The translations under genes were made by a program, and so were the position numbers. The notes under the pieces are model-generated. The model was not told the origin of the DNA. It searched no databases and saw only the letters and a program-made list of their open reading frames with translations. From Helicobacter sp. (GTDB lineage: Bacteria; Campylobacterota; Campylobacteria; Campylobacterales; Helicobacteraceae), in contig NZ_JAAVGY010000002.1 in NCBI RefSeq assembly GCF_014799995.1, positions 1-7,455 on the forward strand: a DNA stretch of 7,455 bases, given 5' to 3'. This document shows, in pieces, positions 1 through 3,945 of the stretch; within the stretch, counting starts at the first letter, position 1, and the number at the start of each line of letters is the position of its first letter.

Positions 1-61
1 TGTCATTATGATTTAATGCGGGTTGTTTTTTTGGATTGCAATGTGCGGCGGCTACTTTCAT
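1..61 (-). CDS. mob: MobV-type relaxase, 5' fragment cut by the left window edge
   Basis: This holds the first 20 codons plus one base of a mob gene identical to the complete copy at 2532-3821. It begins at ATG 61 behind the AAGGA ribosome binding site shared with the full copy. It runs off the left edge right after residue D20, inside relaxase motif I (H18-N19-D20-R21). If the molecule is circular, the rest of this gene is the fragment at 6270-7455, but 43 bases between the two are absent. Joining the edges as given would frameshift the gene within motif I. Trimming during assembly is the likelier explanation than a real deletion. Confidence 0.85.
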   Translation of the reverse strand, partial: MKVAAAHCNPKKQPALNHND

Positions 62-93
62 AATAGATTCCTTGTAATACTGAATAGGGGGTT

Positions 94-112
94 GAGGGGG
101 TGCTAACCCCTC
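94..112. repeat. GC-rich stem-loop between repA and mob (copy 1)
   Basis: GAGGGG (94-99) pairs with CCCCTC (107-112) across a 7-nt loop, an unusually GC-rich element in AT-rich DNA. It lies 33 bp upstream of the mob start. It could be part of the transfer origin or a structure in the mob leader. Confidence 0.6.
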
Positions 113-121
113 ACAAGCAGA

Positions 122-137
122 CACTTATAAATAAGTG
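122..137. other. candidate oriT inverted repeat (copy 1)
   Basis: CACTTAT (122-128) and ATAAGTG (131-137) form a perfect inverted repeat with a 2-bp spacer. On the minus strand the repeat is followed by TCTGCTTGTG and then by the stem-loop at 94-112. In MobV plasmids such as pMV158, oriT lies just upstream of mob and is a similar ACTTTAT/ATAAAGT-type repeat next to the nick site. Position and layout fit; the exact nick base cannot be read from sequence. Confidence 0.45.
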
Positions 138-178
138 GCGGATAGCTTGTATCCTCCACTTTATAATTTTATAGAGAA

Positions 179-184
179 ATTATA
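179..184 (-). promoter_or_regulatory. possible -10 box for mob (copy 1)
   Basis: The minus strand reads TATAAT immediately downstream of the repA stop codon and about 118 bp upstream of the mob start. No -35 match was seen, which is usual for Campylobacterota promoters. mob could equally be read through from repA. Confidence 0.3.
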
Positions 185-185
185 G

Positions 186-1229
186 CTAAATTTGAAAAGT
201 TTTTACACACTTTTCAAATGATTCTAAATTGTTAAAAGGTAGATTTGTTGTATTAAATTTTTCGTCTATAATTTCCATTATGATTTTTTCGTTTGTGTTG
301 TAAATATTTGTAATTTTTCCTGTAACTTGTCCTTGCGTTGTGGGAATATCTACATAAAGTCCGCAATATGCTTGTAAATTTGATTCTTTTGTGTAAGTAG
401 TGTTTTTTGGTTTTGCTTGTTCTGCTTGGGATTCTAGTTCTTGGATTTGTTCGGGCTTGAAGTCAAAGCGAATTGCTGTAACTTTGTTGCCCCCTTTTTT
501 GATTTTTGTGTAAGTGAGATTTTGAAAAGGGATTCTCTTGCCAAAGTCAAAAAGATTTTGCTCTTGTGTTAGCTCTTTAATTGCTGGTTTTAAAATTCTT
601 TGGTCAATATTGCACATTTCATAATCGCTTGGAATGTCTAAAATATCCTTAAATTCTTTAAAATCCCATTGCACCCACCCTGTTTGCCTATATTGCTTTA
701 ATAAGCGATATAGGGTTTTGGTGTATTTTCCACTAAGTGAAATAAATTCTGCTAATTCAAAGCGTGTAAAGTTTGCGGTAAGCTGTTCTACTAAATAATT
801 AAAATTTTTGTTGATTTCTATATCTATAAATTCAAACTCTTCCCAAACATCATCAAAATCCCCAATTTCCATATTCCATTCGCCTTTAAATTCTTTTTGA
901 ATGGTAAATTCATTGAATAAATGCGCTCTGCGTTTTCCTATTAGATTGCGCTTCTCATCTTTAACGATAATCGTAAAATCTGCTTGAAAAAATTTTTTTT
1001 CAAAACTTTCTAAAATTTCGGTTGTTTCCCTATTAGACAGATTGCTATCTTTGCAAAAAGATTGCAAATCTTTAGGCAAAAGTCTTATAGATACGGGGTC
1101 ATTTACTATTTTATATCTTGTATCTCTAATTTTTGCGATAATGGTAAATAATAAATTTTGCTCTAGCTCTGTGAAGCTCGGTAACTTGATTTTATTAAAA
1201 TCATTGTGGTATTTAACTATTTCTTGCAT
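186..1229 (-). CDS. repA: plasmid replication initiator, Rep_3 (RepB/RepA) family, copy 1
   Basis: This 347-aa protein is a theta-replication initiator expected to bind the iterons and melt the adjacent AT-rich DNA. The N-terminus has a KYHNDFN block (residues 6-12), as in Campylobacterota plasmid Reps. Residues 15-135 would be the first winged helix. Residues 145-258 would be the second, carrying the S-x-K-Y-x-K-x-L-Y-R-L-L-K motif at 166-178 that is typical of Rep_3 proteins. A tail from about 280 (QGQVTGKITNIY, predicted beta-rich) extends beyond the usual two-domain core. Start ATG 1229 is supported by AAGGA (1237-1241) seven bases upstream. It shares a leader and promoter with the 23-aa ORF at 1317-1388, and mob follows 124 bp downstream. 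The family call is from motif recognition, not a search. Confidence 0.92.
   Translation of the reverse strand: MQEIVKYHNDFNKIKLPSFTELEQNLLFTIIAKIRDTRYKIVNDPVSIRLLPKDLQSFCKDSNLSNRETTEILESFEKKFFQADFTIIVKDEKRNLIGKRRAHLFNEFTIQKEFKGEWNMEIGDFDDVWEEFEFIDIEINKNFNYLVEQLTANFTRFELAEFISLSGKYTKTLYRLLKQYRQTGWVQWDFKEFKDILDIPSDYEMCNIDQRILKPAIKELTQEQNLFDFGKRIPFQNLTYTKIKKGGNKVTAIRFDFKPEQIQELESQAEQAKPKNTTYTKESNLQAYCGLYVDIPTTQGQVTGKITNIYNTNEKIIMEIIDEKFNTTNLPFNNLESFEKCVKTFQI
191..218. terminator. inverted repeat at the 3' end of repA, possible terminator (copy 1)
   Basis: TTTGAAAAGT (191-200) and ACTTTTCAAA (209-218) form a perfect 10-bp stem with an 8-nt loop, overlapping the last codons of repA. It is AT-rich with no long U-run after it on the minus strand, so termination would be weak. 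It may instead be a processing or stability structure between repA and mob. Confidence 0.4.
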
Positions 1230-1248
1230 TATAGAATCCTTGTTTTCT

Positions 1249-1301
1249 GCAAACAGGGCGTAATACTGCGATAAGGGCTAGGCTTGTTTGCCAACCTAGC
1301 C
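1249..1301 (-). promoter_or_regulatory. stem-loop with possible pseudoknot ahead of the repA ribosome binding site (copy 1)
   Basis: In the minus-strand RNA, GGCUAGG (from 1301-1295) pairs with CCUAGCC (from 1282-1276) across a 12-nt loop. Seven loop bases, GCAAACA (1291-1285), are perfectly complementary to UGUUUGC at 1255-1249. That would make an H-type pseudoknot ending seven bases before the repA Shine-Dalgarno (1241-1237). IncFII/IncB/IncI plasmids use a pseudoknot in this position to switch on Rep translation. The complementarity is seen; the folding and function are inferred. Confidence 0.45.
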
Positions 1302-1335
1302 TATAACGCCACCTACCTAAAAGGCGGGTGTTATA
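1302..1335 (-). promoter_or_regulatory. imperfect stem-loop spanning the leader-peptide stop codon (copy 1)
   Basis: UAUAAC (1335-1330) pairs with GUUAUA (1307-1302). The stem continues imperfectly through CC/GG and CCU/AGG, and the peptide stop codon (1319-1317) lies in the loop. It abuts the next stem-loop at 1301. A ribosome finishing the peptide would disrupt this stem, which is the arrangement expected of leader-peptide coupling to the downstream repA. Confidence 0.4.
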
Positions 1336-1388
1336 ATTAAGCAAATAAGTGCTATAATCACAAATGCTATAATTACAAAGTATCGCAT
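1317..1388 (-). CDS. 23-aa hydrophobic peptide in the repA leader (copy 1)
   Basis: ATG at 1388 follows a near-perfect Shine-Dalgarno, AAGGAGG, eight bases upstream. The 23-residue product starts MRY, contains FVIIA twice in tandem, and ends LIITPAF. It is almost wholly hydrophobic with one basic residue, so it is long enough for a single membrane span. Two readings are possible. It may be a leader peptide whose translation controls repA 87 bp downstream, as Tap and RepY do in IncFII and IncI plasmids. Or it may be a small membrane toxin resembling Ibs of enterobacteria in length and composition. Its start site is partly locked in a CUCC-GAAA-GGAG hairpin (1409-1398). The ribosome binding site and reading frame are convincing; the function is unknown and no homologue is recognised. 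Confidence 0.65.
   Translation of the reverse strand: MRYFVIIAFVIIALICLIITPAF
1350..1379. repeat. 15-bp tandem repeat with two extended -10 motifs on the plus strand (copy 1)
   Basis: TGCTATAATCACAAA (1350-1364) is followed directly by TGCTATAATTACAAA (1365-1379), one mismatch apart. On the minus strand the repeat encodes the two FVIIA blocks of the 23-aa peptide. On the plus strand each unit carries a perfect TGnTATAAT extended -10. A plus-strand transcript from about 1380 would be antisense to the peptide start codon, its Shine-Dalgarno and the leader stem-loop. Such an RNA is only a prediction, and no clear terminator follows. Confidence 0.5.
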
Positions 1389-1397
1389 AATCTGTTC

Positions 1398-1409
1398 CTC
1401 CTTTCGGAG
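1398..1409 (-). promoter_or_regulatory. Shine-Dalgarno hairpin of the 23-aa ORF (copy 1)
   Basis: The minus-strand RNA reads CUCC-GAAA-GGAG, a 4-bp stem closed by a GNRA tetraloop that contains most of the AAGGAGG ribosome binding site. It should reduce initiation until opened. The same design occurs at the 30-aa ORF (2291-2302). Confidence 0.6.
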
Positions 1410-1420
1410 CTACAAATTAC

Positions 1421-1447
1421 CCTTAGTGGAGCGTTAATCCACTAAGG
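1421..1447. promoter_or_regulatory. 10-bp perfect stem-loop in the repA leader (copy 1)
   Basis: CCTTAGTGGA (1421-1430) and TCCACTAAGG (1438-1447) are perfect inverted arms with a 7-nt loop. In the minus-strand transcript it lies close to the predicted 5' end. Part of its arm and flank (GAAUCCUU, from 1451-1444) is complementary to the repA ribosome binding site, AAGGAUUC at 1241-1234. It could also be an operator, since it sits just downstream of the promoter. Confidence 0.6.
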
Positions 1448-1469
1448 ATTCAATAACTCCACAATCAGA

Positions 1470-1498
1470 ATTATACTACACATTAATAACATTGTCAA
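1470..1498 (-). promoter_or_regulatory. consensus sigma70 promoter for the 23-aa ORF and repA (copy 1)
   Basis: The minus strand has TTGACA (1498-1493), a 17-bp spacer and TATAAT (1475-1470), a perfect match to both consensus boxes with optimal spacing. The -35 box ends three bases from the first iteron, so RepA bound to the iterons could block RNA polymerase. Transcription would start near 1463. Confidence 0.8.
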
Positions 1499-1501
1499 AT
1501 A

Positions 1502-1611
1502 TTTGTTATTGATACTCTCGGAATTTGTTATTGATACTCTCGGAATTTGTTATTGATACTCTCGGAATTTGTTATTGATACTCTCGGAATTTGTTATTGA
1601 TACCCCTCGCC
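1502..1611. repeat. iteron array, five cores (copy 1)
   Basis: Four perfect tandem 22-bp units (1502-1523, 1524-1545, 1546-1567, 1568-1589) start TTTGTTATTGATAC and end TCTCGGAA. A fifth (1590-1611) keeps the first 14 bases and then diverges. The 22-bp period places repeats on the same helical face, as expected of Rep_3 iterons. They lie immediately upstream of the repA promoter and next to AT-rich DNA, marking the replication origin. Confidence 0.92.
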
Positions 1612-1617
1612 GAAGCC

Positions 1618-1626
1618 CTATCCACA
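1618..1626. other. DnaA-box-like site (copy 1)
   Basis: CTATCCACA differs by one base from the classical TTATCCACA DnaA box. It sits seven bases past the last iteron and before the A-tract region, a usual position in iteron origins. Campylobacterota DnaA boxes can differ from the E. coli consensus, so this is a moderate call. Confidence 0.45.
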
Positions 1627-1644
1627 GGCTAATACACGCTTCCT

Positions 1645-1684
1645 AAAAGAATATAAAAAGAATTTAAAAAGAATAAAAAAGAAT
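1645..1684. other. phased A-tract, AT-rich origin segment (copy 1)
   Basis: Four AAAAGAAT blocks have their G residues at 1649, 1660, 1671 and 1681, spaced 11, 11 and 10 bp. This helical phasing suggests intrinsically bent DNA. The surrounding 1640-1715 segment is nearly all A on the plus strand and is the best candidate for the unwinding element beside the iterons. Confidence 0.6.
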
Positions 1685-1715
1685 CACAAAGTAAAAAAAT
1701 CACAAAAACTGAAAC

Positions 1716-2238
1716 GAAACTTAATAGGAAGTTTTGCCTTTTTGTTTTTTCGTTTTACTCAAAAACTTTGCAATAGGAAATCGCACTTTATGTTCGCTAT
1801 CGCTCACTTGTGCGATTTATACTTTTTGCTAGATTCTCTTGCAATAGATTCTGCAATATATGCAAGACGCAAAAAAGCAACTAAGGCGAGAAACTGCAAA
1901 GAGGTAGTATATTATATTCTGCATAACACGCTAGGAAGTGGATAGCGTTGGGTATTAGCACCGCAACTTCGTTGCTATTGTAGGGGGGATACCCCCTACA
2001 CCCCCACTACAAATCAAGCTTGATTTGTTAAATTAGAGCGCAATTTAAGCGAAGCGTATTGCGCCAACAACGAGCAGTAAATTTTTGTCGGAGCGAAAAA
2101 GATAAGCGAGGCGTTAGATTATATATGCCTCATAGAATCACAGAAAGTGGTCAAAAATCGTTTTTATTGATTAGAGTAAGCCCCCCTATTATCTTTTATA
2201 TATTTTTGATTTAAAAGCATATTTAATGAATATTTAGA
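1716..2238. other. non-coding region rich in inverted repeats (copy 1)
   Basis: No convincing gene lies here. Visible structures are AAATCGCAC (1778-1786) facing GTGCGATTT (1810-1818); GTAGGGGG and CCCCCTAC around a GATA loop (1980-1999); a 20-bp perfect palindrome centred on AAGCTT (2009-2028); and GCGCAAT (2038-2044) facing ATTGCGC (2058-2064). A 67-codon open frame starting with TTG at 1742 crosses the first repeat but is not credible as a gene. The cluster could be a resolution, partition or strand-initiation site; nothing in the sequence decides which. Confidence 0.55.
2009..2028. repeat. 20-bp perfect palindrome (copy 1)
   Basis: ACAAATCAAGCTTGATTTGT reads identically on both strands, with no spacer. 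It is next to the GC stem-loop at 1980-1999. A dimeric DNA-binding protein site is plausible, but no candidate binder other than RepA is encoded here. Confidence 0.65.
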
Positions 2239-2244
2239 TATAAT
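2239..2244 (+). promoter_or_regulatory. -10 box for the 30-aa toxin-like ORF (copy 1)
   Basis: TATAAT in very AT-rich sequence, without a -35, fits a Campylobacterota promoter. A start seven bases later (G2251) would make the RNA begin exactly at the base of the GUUCUUUU/AAAAGAAC stem. Confidence 0.55.
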
Positions 2245-2245
2245 T

Positions 2246-2280
2246 AAAAAGTTCTTTTAGTTGCTATAAAAGAACTTTTT
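2246..2280. terminator. stem-loop: 5' hairpin of the toxin-like mRNA and terminator of its antisense RNA (copy 1)
   Basis: AAAAAGTTCTTTT (2246-2258) and AAAAGAACTTTTT (2268-2280) are a perfect 13-bp inverted repeat with a 9-nt loop. On the minus strand the stem ends in a run of five U residues, like an intrinsic terminator. On the plus strand it would protect the 5' end of the mRNA. Loop AGUUGCU also matches AGCAACU at 2505-2511. Confidence 0.6.
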
Positions 2281-2290
2281 AATGGTTTAT

Positions 2291-2302
2291 GTCCGAAAGG
2301 AC
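2291..2302 (+). promoter_or_regulatory. Shine-Dalgarno hairpin of the 30-aa ORF (copy 1)
   Basis: GUCC-GAAA-GGAC places the ribosome binding site AAAGGA in a 4-bp stem with a GAAA tetraloop, eight bases before the ATG. The GUCC arm is also the end of a 13-nt stretch (2282-2294) that pairs perfectly with 2487-2499, so the two pairings exclude each other. Confidence 0.6.
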
Positions 2303-2309
2303 GTAATAA

Positions 2310-2402
2310 ATGAATAATTTTATTGTAGATATTATAATTTTTATATTAGAAGTTATAATTTATGCTTTATTAAATCAGTTATTCATATTAGCGTTTAACT
2401 AA
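2310..2402 (+). CDS. 30-aa hydrophobic peptide, type I toxin-like (copy 1)
   Basis: ATG 2310 follows AAAGGA with good spacing. The 30-residue product begins MNNFIVD, continues as a hydrophobic helix of Ile, Leu, Phe and Val interrupted by E14 and N22-Q23, and ends ILAFN. It has two acidic and no basic residues, long enough for one membrane span. The transcript has several features of type I toxin mRNAs: a 5' stem-loop, a sequestered ribosome binding site, a 5'-to-3' long-range match, and a candidate antisense RNA over the start. The peptide is unlike AapA of H. pylori, which is basic, so a separate family or convergent design is implied. It converges on mob, with 129 bp between the two stops. 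The reading frame is clear; toxicity is inferred. Confidence 0.6.
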   Translation: MNNFIVDIIIFILEVIIYALLNQLFILAFN

Positions 2403-2406
2403 AAGT

Positions 2407-2438
2407 TTTTAGATTTTATGATTATATAAAATCTAAAA
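2407..2438. repeat. 13-bp stem-loop just after the 30-aa ORF (copy 1)
   Basis: TTTTAGATTTTAT (2407-2419) and ATAAAATCTAAAA (2426-2438) are perfect arms with a 6-nt loop, four bases past the stop codon. It is AT-only apart from one G-C pair. It may stabilise or terminate the toxin-like mRNA. Confidence 0.5.
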
Positions 2439-2445
2439 TATTGTA

Positions 2446-2528
2446 GCAAAAGTTGCTTTTCAAAATTTTATAAATAAACAAATTTAGGACATAAACCATA
2501 GAAAAGCAACTTTGCCCAATAAATTTTT
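2446..2528. terminator. large stem-loop between converging toxin-like mRNA and mob (copy 1)
   Basis: AAAGTTGCTTTTC (2449-2461) and GAAAAGCAACTTT (2501-2513) pair over 13 bp. Two more G-C pairs form if A2448 bulges. On the plus strand TTTTT follows at 2524-2528, so it can end the toxin-like mRNA; on the minus strand it lies just after the mob stop. Its loop holds GGACATAAACCAT (2487-2499), the complement of the 5' leader at 2282-2294. Confidence 0.5.
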
Positions 2529-2531
2529 CAT

Positions 2532-3821
2532 TTAGTGTGTTCTTGTCGCGTATCGCCTTAAAAATTCTCTATCGGATTTTTCCAATTGTTCTTGCAATAA
2601 TTCGCTGTGTAGTTTTGGGAAGCATTCCTTTAAATCATTTTCTTGCATATTGTCTTTTAAAAAACGCTCATATTTTCTCATTTGAGCTAAATATTTTGTT
2701 TGATATTGCATTGATTGTTCTGCGCTTTCTCTAAGGCGTTGGCTTTCTTTTCTTGCTTGTCTTTCTGCTTCTTGTGATTCTTTTAGTCTTTTTTCGGCTT
2801 CCTCTTTCTCTCTCTTGTAGTGTTCTACTTGTTGTAGTGCTTTATCCTCTGCTTGTGTCAATGTGGCTCTTAAAGCTTGTTTTTGAATTTGGAATTCTTT
2901 TTCTACTCTTTCGTTATGCCCACCTAGTGTGATGATATTTTTCCAAAGACTTTTTTTGGCGTTTGATTCTTTAAGCAGTTTGTCAAAAGCTTCTGTATGT
3001 TTTTGCTCTAAAGCTTCAATGTTTGTTTGGTATTCTTTCTCTCTTTTTTCAAGCTCTGCTTCTTTTGCTTTTAGTTCCTGTTCTGAAGCTTTTAACCTCT
3101 GTTCCATATCCGCTAGGGTTTTAGTGAGATGAGCTAAAGTTTGTGTTTTTGTGTCAATTTCTCTTAGCAGTTTTGTTTCCTGCTCTTTAAATCTTGCATA
3201 GTCTTTGTAGTCTTGGATATATTGGGGTTGCTGTTCTCCTTTCTCATAGCGGTTTGCACCTCTTTCCATTCGCAGAGATTCAGCACTTAGTGTTTGAATC
3301 TTACTAAGATTTGCTTTATTTAAACTCGCTTCTTGTCTTGCGAGTTGCAATCCTGTTTCTTTATCAAGCGTAAAAAATACTGCGTGTGCGTGGAAGTGTG
3401 TTTGCTTTTCTCCTTTAGTGTTTTCGTGTATCTCATCTCTATGAACCACTACTTGCAAAGGGGTAAAGCCTGTGAGCTCTGCTATTTTTTGCGTGAGCTC
3501 TTGGCATTGTTCCATAGTTGTATCCTCGCTTATTTCGTAGATAAACTCGTGATAGCACTTGTCTTTCTTTGTGAAGTTTTGTAAGCCTTTAGGCTTCCCT
3601 GCCTTAGTTAAGCCATTTTTATTTGCACAATAATTTGAAAAACTTTCTTGAGCTTCTTTGTAGAGTATGTCTATATTCTTTCTCACTTCATCGCTGGAGC
3701 AAGAATATTCGTTTAAGTGTGTTAAATCTTTCGTGATAGTTTTTGCACTATCGTTTGTTCTGTCATTATGATTTAATGCGGGTTGTTTTTTTGGATTGCA
3801 ATGTGCGGCGGCTACTTTCAT
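2532..3821 (-). CDS. mob: MobV/Pre-type relaxase, complete (copy 1)
   Basis: This 429-aa mobilisation relaxase would nick oriT and pilot the strand into a conjugative channel supplied by another element. Motif I is H18-N19-x-R21 with N37 downstream; the corresponding His of pMV158 MobM is the nucleophile. Motif III is H127-R-D-E130 followed by H142-x-H144-x-H146, the metal-binding cluster, with a longer gap between them than in MobM. Residues 205-290 and 303-385 are long Glu/Lys/Gln-rich coiled coils, as in many MobV proteins. The start at 3821 is chosen because AAGGA (3833-3829) precedes it by seven bases, as at repA. The longer frame from 3884 would add 21 residues overlapping the oriT-like repeats and has no ribosome binding site. 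It lies 124 bp after repA on the same strand. Confidence 0.9.
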   Translation of the reverse strand: MKVAAAHCNPKKQPALNHNDRTNDSAKTITKDLTHLNEYSCSSDEVRKNIDILYKEAQESFSNYCANKNGLTKAGKPKGLQNFTKKDKCYHEFIYEISEDTTMEQCQELTQKIAELTGFTPLQVVVHRDEIHENTKGEKQTHFHAHAVFFTLDKETGLQLARQEASLNKANLSKIQTLSAESLRMERGANRYEKGEQQPQYIQDYKDYARFKEQETKLLREIDTKTQTLAHLTKTLADMEQRLKASEQELKAKEAELEKREKEYQTNIEALEQKHTEAFDKLLKESNAKKSLWKNIITLGGHNERVEKEFQIQKQALRATLTQAEDKALQQVEHYKREKEEAEKRLKESQEAERQARKESQRLRESAEQSMQYQTKYLAQMRKYERFLKDNMQENDLKECFPKLHSELLQEQLEKSDREFLRRYATRTH

Positions 3822-3853
3822 AATAGATTCCTTGTAATACTGAATAGGGGGTT

Positions 3854-3872
3854 GAGGGGGTGCTAACCCCTC
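3854..3872. repeat. GC-rich stem-loop between repA and mob (copy 2)
   Basis: This is the exact second copy of the GAGGGG/CCCCTC stem-loop described at 94-112. Here it lies upstream of the complete mob gene. Confidence 0.6.
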
Positions 3873-3881
3873 ACAAGCAGA

Positions 3882-3897
3882 CACTTATAAATAAGTG
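3882..3897. other. candidate oriT inverted repeat (copy 2)
   Basis: CACTTAT and ATAAGTG with a 2-bp spacer, identical to 122-137. It is 61 bp upstream of the complete mob start. Confidence 0.45.
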
Positions 3898-3938
3898 GCG
3901 GATAGCTTGTATCCTCCACTTTATAATTTTATAGAGAA

Positions 3939-3944
3939 ATTATA
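3939..3944 (-). promoter_or_regulatory. possible -10 box for mob (copy 2)
   Basis: Minus-strand TATAAT just past the second repA stop, identical to 179-184. It is the only recognisable promoter-like box between repA and the complete mob. Confidence 0.3.
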
Positions 3945-3945
3945 G

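Larger units (their letters stand above)
2246..2324 (-). ncRNA. predicted antisense RNA (antitoxin-like) to the 30-aa ORF, copy 1
   Basis: A minus-strand TATAAT at 2336-2331 would start a transcript near 2324, inside the 30-aa ORF. It would end at the U-run after the hairpin at 2280-2246, giving about 79 nt. It would cover the start codon, the Shine-Dalgarno hairpin and the whole leader of the toxin-like mRNA. Its terminal loop AUAGCAACU is fully complementary to the mRNA loop, allowing a kissing start. H. pylori IsoA antitoxins of about 80 nt are placed the same way. There is no direct evidence of transcription. Confidence 0.4.

Noticed and set aside
1042..1263. 73-codon plus-strand frame opposite the repA 5' end
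   Set aside because: It lies almost wholly antisense to a well-supported repA, with a non-ATG start and no ribosome binding site. It is best explained as a shadow frame; so is its copy at 4802-5023.
1502..1611. CRISPR array as an explanation for the direct repeats
   Set aside because: The 22-bp units are contiguous with no variable spacers and no cas genes are present; position by repA makes them iterons.
1742..1945. 67-codon plus-strand frame starting with TTG
   Set aside because: It has a non-ATG start and poorly spaced AGGAAG, runs through a large inverted repeat, has no recognisable motif and unnatural composition. The same applies to its copy at 5480-5683.
2310..2402. Direct assignment of the 30-aa peptide to the AapA family
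   Set aside because: AapA peptides are basic, whereas this one has two acidic and no basic residues. Only the RNA architecture is similar.
2537..3584. Three plus-strand frames opposite mob
   Set aside because: Ser/Phe/Leu-rich frames are the expected antisense of a Glu/Lys-rich coiled-coil gene; none has a ribosome binding site or motif.
3822..3884. 21-residue N-terminal extension of Mob from ATG 3884
   Set aside because: It would code through the GC stem-loop and oriT region with no ribosome binding site at 3884, whereas ATG 3821 has AAGGA at the same spacing as repA.
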